Part shown: positions 6,461 to 10,640 of the stretch, one piece after another
Numbering within the stretch: position 1 is the first letter of the stretch
Layout: each line of letters opens with the position of its first letter
Assembly: GCA_964361075.1 (NCBI GenBank)
Contig: CAYHZL010000124.1
Coordinates: 1-10,640, forward strand
Origin: CAYHZL01 sp964361075
Lineage (GTDB): Bacteria > Bacteroidota > Ignavibacteria > UBA10030 > UBA8401
Reading direction: 5' to 3'
Length of the DNA: 10,640 nucleotides
Position numbers and translations under genes: made by a program
Notes under the pieces: generated by a model
Seen by the model: only the letters and a program-made list of their open reading frames with translations
Databases searched by the model: none
Told to the model about the DNA's origin: nothing

Positions 6461-8035
6461 ATGTTTGAAAACAAACAAATACCGCCTTTAGAAAACGAAT
6501 TACCTTCTGCATATGCCGATCGTATGGGAATTTTATATTCTCAAAGAGTGAAATTACAACATAAAAAAACACGCGGGCAATTCTTCACACCGCCAGAGAT
6601 AGCAAGATTTATGGGAAGTCTTGCATGCTCAACCAAAGATAAAATTAAAATACTTGATCCTGGGTGTGGGACGGGAATATTAACTTGTGCTTTAGTTGAA
6701 TCACTTGTTGAGAGAAATAGAAATCTTGAACAAATTGAATTGGTTGCTTATGAAACTGATGATGAGCTTATTACCTTTTCTTCTGAAAGCCTAAACTATC
6801 TTAGTAAGTGGCTTCTATCGAGAGGAATAAAATTTAAAAGTGTATTGACAGTATCTGATTTTATTCTTGAAAACAAAGAGACACTTATCAGACAAAGTCC
6901 CCAAGTTGAACATTTTGATTATGTAATCTCAAATCCGCCATACTTTAAACTTTCAAAAGAAGATCAAAGAGCAATAATTGGTAGAAGAATTGTCAGCGGT
7001 CAGCCAAATATTTATTCTGTTTTTCTTGCAGTCGCATCAAAGTTACTGGTGTCTGATGGTGAATTGATATTTATAACTCCAAGAAGTTTTGCTTCCGGTG
7101 ATTATTTTAGAGCGTTCCGTGAATTTTTCTTTGCTAATGCCACGATAAAACATATTCATTTATTTCATTCACGAAAAGAGGCTTTTAGCAGAGAAAATAT
7201 TTTGCAAGAAACTATGATTATGGTTGCAACTCCAAAGCAAAAAAAAGATGAAGAGGCAAGAGTTGTGATTAGTTCTTCTTACGGTATGAAAGATTTATGC
7301 AAGAGAAAAACTCGTGAATATAAACATGAAGAAATAATTGATTTGAATTCAAAAGAAAAAATCTTACACATTCCCGTAAACGAATATGAAGAGAAAGTAA
7401 TAAACTTGTTTAAAAGTTGGGACGGCAATCTTCATCAATATGACATAAAAATATCAACAGGACCCGTTGTCGCTTTTCGCACAAAAAAATATATCTATGA
7501 AACAAATCAAGTCAATAAAATTCTTCTCACTTCGCTTTTTTGGTTACACAATGTTCGTAAAATGAAAATCGAATGGCCTATTTTTCGCGAGAATAAAAGT
7601 CAATACATTAAAATTGGGAGAGAAACACAATCCATCTTAATTCCAAATAAGAATTATATCTTTTTAAGAAGGTTTAGTTCGAAAGACGATAAGAGTCGTT
7701 TAATAGCGTCGCCATATTTTTTTGATTTTACTCAAGAAAATTATATTGGGGTTGAAAACAAATTAAATTATATCTACCGCTCAAACGGACATCTTGATAG
7801 GGATGAAGTGCTTGGGCTGTCTGCGTTACTCAATAGTAATTTATTTGATACGTATTTCCGCACCTTTAACGGTAATGTTAATGTAAGTGCAACAGAATTA
7901 AGAGCGATGCCGTTGCCACCGTTGGAAGTCATTAAAAATATTGGCAGGGATATTTTGATTCGAAATAATTTTTCAGAATCTCATATTAATGAACTGGTAG
8001 AAGAATATCTTGAAATGGATGCTGTTTCTATATGA
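6461..8035 (+). CDS. Type II N6-adenine DNA methyltransferase (BsuBI/PstI family, Eco57I-like)
   Basis: Modification enzyme that methylates adenine-N6 in the R-M target to protect host DNA; CTGCAG is the likely site by family membership. Motif order is that of the gamma class: motif X-like GQFFTPPEIARFM (39-51), SAM-binding LDPGCGTG (65-72), catalytic NPPY (158-161), then a C-terminal target-recognition region of about 300 residues. At 524 aa it is close to the roughly 500 aa of M.BsuBI and M.PstI. The ATG at 6461 is chosen; the frame stays open to a TTG at 6410 that overlaps the DUF1611 stop, but those 17 extra residues are not family-like. Its stop overlaps the endonuclease ATG by 4 nt. Twenty of its 32 arginines use AGA/AGG, unlike neighbouring genes, which points to horizontal transfer. 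Confidence 0.9.
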   Translation: MFENKQIPPLENELPSAYADRMGILYSQRVKLQHKKTRGQFFTPPEIARFMGSLACSTKDKIKILDPGCGTGILTCALVESLVERNRNLEQIELVAYETDDELITFSSESLNYLSKWLLSRGIKFKSVLTVSDFILENKETLIRQSPQVEHFDYVISNPPYFKLSKEDQRAIIGRRIVSGQPNIYSVFLAVASKLLVSDGELIFITPRSFASGDYFRAFREFFFANATIKHIHLFHSRKEAFSRENILQETMIMVATPKQKKDEEARVVISSSYGMKDLCKRKTREYKHEEIIDLNSKEKILHIPVNEYEEKVINLFKSWDGNLHQYDIKISTGPVVAFRTKKYIYETNQVNKILLTSLFWLHNVRKMKIEWPIFRENKSQYIKIGRETQSILIPNKNYIFLRRFSSKDDKSRLIASPYFFDFTQENYIGVENKLNYIYRSNGHLDRDEVLGLSALLNSNLFDTYFRTFNGNVNVSATELRAMPLPPLEVIKNIGRDILIRNNFSESHINELVEEYLEMDAVSI

Positions 8036-8994
8036 AAACAAAAATACAACAAGCTAAACAAATTTTAGAAGCATTAGGTTTACCGAAACAGCAACAAAAT
8101 GAAAGATCAGCGTTAATTTTACTTGCCCTTTGCAAAATAAAACCTAAGAATGAATGGAAAAATGCAATTAAAGTAAGTATGTCTGTCGTTGGTAATAAAA
8201 AAAATGCAAAGTATGAAGGAGTGATGAGATTTGTTGCAGAGAATTACGAAAAGAAATATGCTGAGAATTCAAGAGAAACCTTCCGCCGGCAGACTTTACA
8301 TCAGTTCGTTCAAGCAAATGTAGTTGAGCATAATCCAGAAAACCCATCATTACCAACTAATAGTAAAGATAATCATTATCGGTTGACCAGTGAGGCTTTA
8401 GATGTTATAAAAAGTTTTGATACAAAAAAATTTTCAACAAAAATTAAATTATTTCACAGCAAATATGGTTTGCTCCGGGATAAATATTCTGCGAAGAAAA
8501 CTATAGTTCAAATACCGGTAACAATAGCACATGGAAAAGAAATTTATCTTTCTGCTGGAAGGCACAATGAAGTGCAAGCGGCTATAATTCAAGAGTTCGC
8601 TCCAAGATTTGCCGGTGGAGGGGAAGTTCTTTATCTCGGTGATACTGCTAAAAAAGATTTACATGTTGACAAAGAAAGGTTAAAAGAGCTTGGGATACCA
8701 ATTAATCAACATAACAAATTACCTGATATTGTGATTTATCACAAAAACAAAAATTGGCTTTATTTAATTGAAGCCGTAACGTCACATGGTCCTGTTTCAG
8801 GAAAAAGAATTGTAGAATTAGAAAAGATGTTGTCTGCATGTAAAGCTGGCAAAATTTACGTTACTGCATTTCCAACAAGATTAGAGTTTAGAAAGTACAT
8901 TGGTGATATTGCGTGGGAAACTGAAGTTTGGATTGCTGAAGAACCAGATCATATGATTCATTTTAATGGTGATAAATTTATAGGGCCAAGATAA
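8032..8994 (+). CDS. Type II restriction endonuclease, BsuBI/PstI family
   Basis: Restriction enzyme expected to cut unmethylated foreign DNA at the site protected by the upstream methyltransferase, probably CTGCAG. Its 320 residues match the family's usual size (BsuBI 316, PstI 326). The N-terminal half (about 1-150) resembles the family's helical N-terminal domain. The C-terminal half carries the diagnostic stretch: FAPRFAGGGEVLYLGDT (189-205), LPDIVIY (230-236), LIEAVTSHGPVSGKR (245-259) and KIYVTAFPTR (274-283). PD (231-232) and E247 fit a PD-(D/E)XK-type active site with a variant final motif; that assignment is inferred. It starts in an ATGA overlap with the methyltransferase stop, so its translation depends on methyltransferase translation. 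No controller (C) gene is present. Ten of 14 arginines are AGA/AGG. It appears intact, and an intrinsic terminator follows 22 nt after its stop. Confidence 0.92.
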   Translation: MKTKIQQAKQILEALGLPKQQQNERSALILLALCKIKPKNEWKNAIKVSMSVVGNKKNAKYEGVMRFVAENYEKKYAENSRETFRRQTLHQFVQANVVEHNPENPSLPTNSKDNHYRLTSEALDVIKSFDTKKFSTKIKLFHSKYGLLRDKYSAKKTIVQIPVTIAHGKEIYLSAGRHNEVQAAIIQEFAPRFAGGGEVLYLGDTAKKDLHVDKERLKELGIPINQHNKLPDIVIYHKNKNWLYLIEAVTSHGPVSGKRIVELEKMLSACKAGKIYVTAFPTRLEFRKYIGDIAWETEVWIAEEPDHMIHFNGDKFIGPR

Positions 8995-9015
8995 AAAGAA
9001 AATGGTTTATTTATT

Positions 9016-9053
9016 TCCCACTCAAACTCTTTAAATTGAGCGGGATTTTTTTT
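9016..9053 (+). terminator. Rho-independent terminator of the R-M cassette
   Basis: TCCCACTCAA (9016-9025) pairs with TTGAGCGGGA (9036-9045), giving 9 base pairs and one A-C mismatch around a 10-nt loop. Eight T follow at 9046-9053. It lies 22 nt after the endonuclease stop codon and is the clearest intrinsic terminator in the window. Confidence 0.88.
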
Positions 9054-9093
9054 ATTATGAAGTAAGGTTACATATTGGTAGTAGTATTTTAAA

Positions 9094-9120
9094 AACCCCG
9101 GGCATTGTCTCGGGTTCTTT
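9094..9120 (+). terminator. Second terminator-like or attenuator-like hairpin before lysC
   Basis: AACCC (9094-9098) pairs with GGGTT (9112-9116), and with one bulged C a further C-G pair can form. A-rich sequence precedes it and TCTTT follows, so it is weaker than the terminator at 9016. It ends 18 nt before the lysC ATG. If the lysC promoter lies upstream of it, the hairpin would be in the leader and could attenuate; if not, it is a leftover terminator. The sequence does not decide between these. Confidence 0.5.
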
Positions 9121-9126
9121 ATTCGT

Positions 9127-9132
9127 GGAAAG
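9127..9132 (+). promoter_or_regulatory. Ribosome binding site of lysC
   Basis: GGAAAG lies 6 nt before the ATG at 9139 and is the best Shine-Dalgarno-like site seen before any gene in the window. It favours the start at 9139 over the in-frame ATG at 9148, which would be 15 nt away. Confidence 0.55.
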
Positions 9133-9138
9133 TAAAAA

Positions 9139-10521
9139 ATGATAGTCATGAAATTCGGCGGTACTTCGGTTGAAGATGCCAAATCAATAATAAATGTTGC
9201 TGATATTGTAAAAAAAGAAATTGCACGCACGCCAATTGTATTTGTTTCTGCCTGCTCGGGCATTACAAACCAGCTTTTAAAAACGGCGACACTTGCCGGA
9301 CTCGGAAAGAAAGACGATGCGCTGCAAAATGTTGCCCTCATTGAAAGCCGGCACAAAAAAATTATAAAAGATTTATTTGATGTTAAGACAACAACATTGC
9401 TCAACAAACACATCACTGCATCAGCGGAAGAACTTGCTGCATTAGTCAGTGGTGTTGCCGTGCTCGGAGAATTAACGCCGCGCTCGCTGGATACGTTTGC
9501 ATCGTATGGTGAACGGCTGTCGTCATTTATTATTTATCACTACTTCGAAACCATAAAAATAAAATCGGTTTGGATTGACGCACGTTCGTACATGGTAACG
9601 GATGATCAATTCACAAAAGCCAAAGTAAATTTTGAAGCGACACACGCCAAGTTGAAAGAAATTGTTCAACCCCAAGTGCAGAACGGTTATGTTGTGATGA
9701 CACAAGGTTTCATCGGTGCGACACCGAACGGCATTACCACCACCATCGGACGCGGCGGTTCAGATTATTCCGCAGCGATTGTCGGTGCGTTGCTTGATGC
9801 TGATGATATTCAAATTTGGACGGATGTGGATGGCATTCTCACATGCGATCCGAGTGTTGTGAAAGATGCAAAGAAAATAAAACTCATGTCATTTAACGAA
9901 GCCGCAGAACTTGCGTACTTCGGAGCAAAGGTGCTGCATCCCGAAACGATTCTTCCCGCAGTGAAAAAAAATATTCCGGTATGGGTTTTAAATTCAAAGC
10001 GGCCGGAATCAACCGGAACACAAATTGTTGCCACGCCGAACACCGAAAAAAAGTGCATCGTAAAATCCATCGCATACAAAGAAGGCATTACGCTTGTCAG
10101 CATTGTTTCTACACGTATGTTTCTTGCGCATGGTTTTTTGGAACAGGTGTTTGATGTGTTTCATAAATACGAAATGGTTGTGCATACCGTAGCAACTTCC
10201 GAAGTGAGTATTTCCGTTACGGTTGATAACACAAAAAATCTTTCCAACATCGTGCTTGAATTAGAAGAATTTTCAACGGTTACTGTCAGCGAAAAGCGGG
10301 CGATTGTGTGTATCGTAGGAGATAATTTGCGTGACAGTCCGGGTATTGTTGCGCGGATTTTTAATGCCATTACTGATATTAATGTCAATATGATTTCACA
10401 AGGTGCGTCGGAAATTAATATTAGTTTTGTTGTTGATGAAGATGATGTTGATAGTGTGGTGATTCGCTTGCATAAAGAATTGTTCAGCAATGCGGCAACA
10501 TTCACAGAAATTTTTGAATGA
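9139..10521 (+). CDS. lysC: Aspartokinase, monofunctional, lysine-sensitive type (LysC)
   Basis: Phosphorylates L-aspartate to 4-phospho-L-aspartate in the cytosol, the first step to lysine, threonine, methionine and diaminopimelate. The 460 residues comprise an amino-acid kinase domain (about 1-298) and two ACT domains (about 316-380 and 387-450). Visible motifs are KFGGTS (5-10), ASYGERLS (121-128), GRGGSDYSA (204-212) and WTDVDGILTCDP (227-238). In the first ACT domain M327, G332-F333-L334 and T353-S354-E355 correspond to the lysine-contacting stretches of E. coli AKIII, so feedback inhibition by lysine is inferred. No homoserine dehydrogenase domain is fused. The start at 9139 is supported by GGAAAG and by the usual family N-terminus (MxVMKFGGTSV). 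All 12 arginine codons are CGN. It stands alone after two hairpins, so it is probably its own transcription unit. Confidence 0.94.
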   Translation: MIVMKFGGTSVEDAKSIINVADIVKKEIARTPIVFVSACSGITNQLLKTATLAGLGKKDDALQNVALIESRHKKIIKDLFDVKTTTLLNKHITASAEELAALVSGVAVLGELTPRSLDTFASYGERLSSFIIYHYFETIKIKSVWIDARSYMVTDDQFTKAKVNFEATHAKLKEIVQPQVQNGYVVMTQGFIGATPNGITTTIGRGGSDYSAAIVGALLDADDIQIWTDVDGILTCDPSVVKDAKKIKLMSFNEAAELAYFGAKVLHPETILPAVKKNIPVWVLNSKRPESTGTQIVATPNTEKKCIVKSIAYKEGITLVSIVSTRMFLAHGFLEQVFDVFHKYEMVVHTVATSEVSISVTVDNTKNLSNIVLELEEFSTVTVSEKRAIVCIVGDNLRDSPGIVARIFNAITDINVNMISQGASEINISFVVDEDDVDSVVIRLHKELFSNAATFTEIFE

Positions 10522-10640
10522 GAAACGGCATTTAGTTATTAGGTTTTAGCAAAAACTTATGTGATAGTATCTATAGAAAAACTGTAACTCCTAAGTAACT
10601 CGTTGTAACCTCAAATAAATCAAGAGGTTAAAAATTGAAG
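10522..10640. other. Non-coding tail after lysC with short direct repeats and weak hairpins
   Basis: No gene is visible. An A/T-rich hairpin (10540-10547 with 10552-10559, one G-T pair) follows lysC but has no T tract. GTAACTC occurs at 10584-10590 and 10595-10601, and a variant GTAACCTC at 10605-10612. Part of the last copy (TAACCTC, 10606-10612) also pairs with GAGGTTA at 10624-10630. The region may be the promoter side of a gene beyond the window, but no promoter is called. Confidence 0.4.

Noticed and set aside
1..10640. CRISPR array, tRNA, rRNA, IS element or prophage genes
   Set aside because: No regularly spaced repeats, cloverleaf, transposase or phage structural gene was seen; XerD is of the chromosomal housekeeping type.

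Overview
The window is about 10.6 kb of bacterial chromosome. All eight recognisable genes lie on the + strand. The housekeeping genes are moderately AT-rich. Most starts lack a Shine-Dalgarno sequence, dispersed-repeat-like elements are present, and the gene families are compatible with the Bacteroidota/Ignavibacteriota side of the FCB group. That placement is an inference; no rRNA or taxonomic marker is present.

Layout: 1-294 is non-coding and holds short G/C-rich repeats and hairpins. 295-2628 encodes a 7TM-HD protein of the PgpH type (predicted c-di-AMP phosphodiesterase). It overlaps by 4 nt a XerD-type tyrosine recombinase (2625-3524). A beta-class amino DNA methyltransferase with a TTG start (3559-4479) follows with no restriction partner. 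A gap of about 200 nt holds a MITE-like inverted repeat (4542-4629). Next comes a close pair: a site-2 protease family membrane peptidase (4678-5346) and a DUF1611/DgcN-family P-loop protein (5361-6413). A two-gene Type II restriction-modification cassette of the BsuBI/PstI family follows: methyltransferase 6461-8035, then endonuclease 8032-8994. It is closed by a clear intrinsic terminator (9016-9053). A second hairpin (9094-9120) precedes a monofunctional, probably lysine-sensitive aspartokinase, lysC (9139-10521). The last 119 nt are non-coding.

How the genes work together: pgpH and xerD are probably translated from one transcript. The protease and DUF1611 genes form a second likely operon. 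The restriction-modification genes are a self-contained defence module. Their arginine codon use (30 of 46 AGA/AGG) differs sharply from lysC (0 of 12) and the DUF1611 gene (3 of 17), so the cassette is very probably a horizontal acquisition inserted between DUF1611 and lysC.

I found no convincing wholly new system. The points most worth a second look are the foreign restriction-modification cassette and its boundaries, the solitary methyltransferase beside xerD, the protease-DUF1611 pairing without a visible epimerase partner, and the non-coding repeats.
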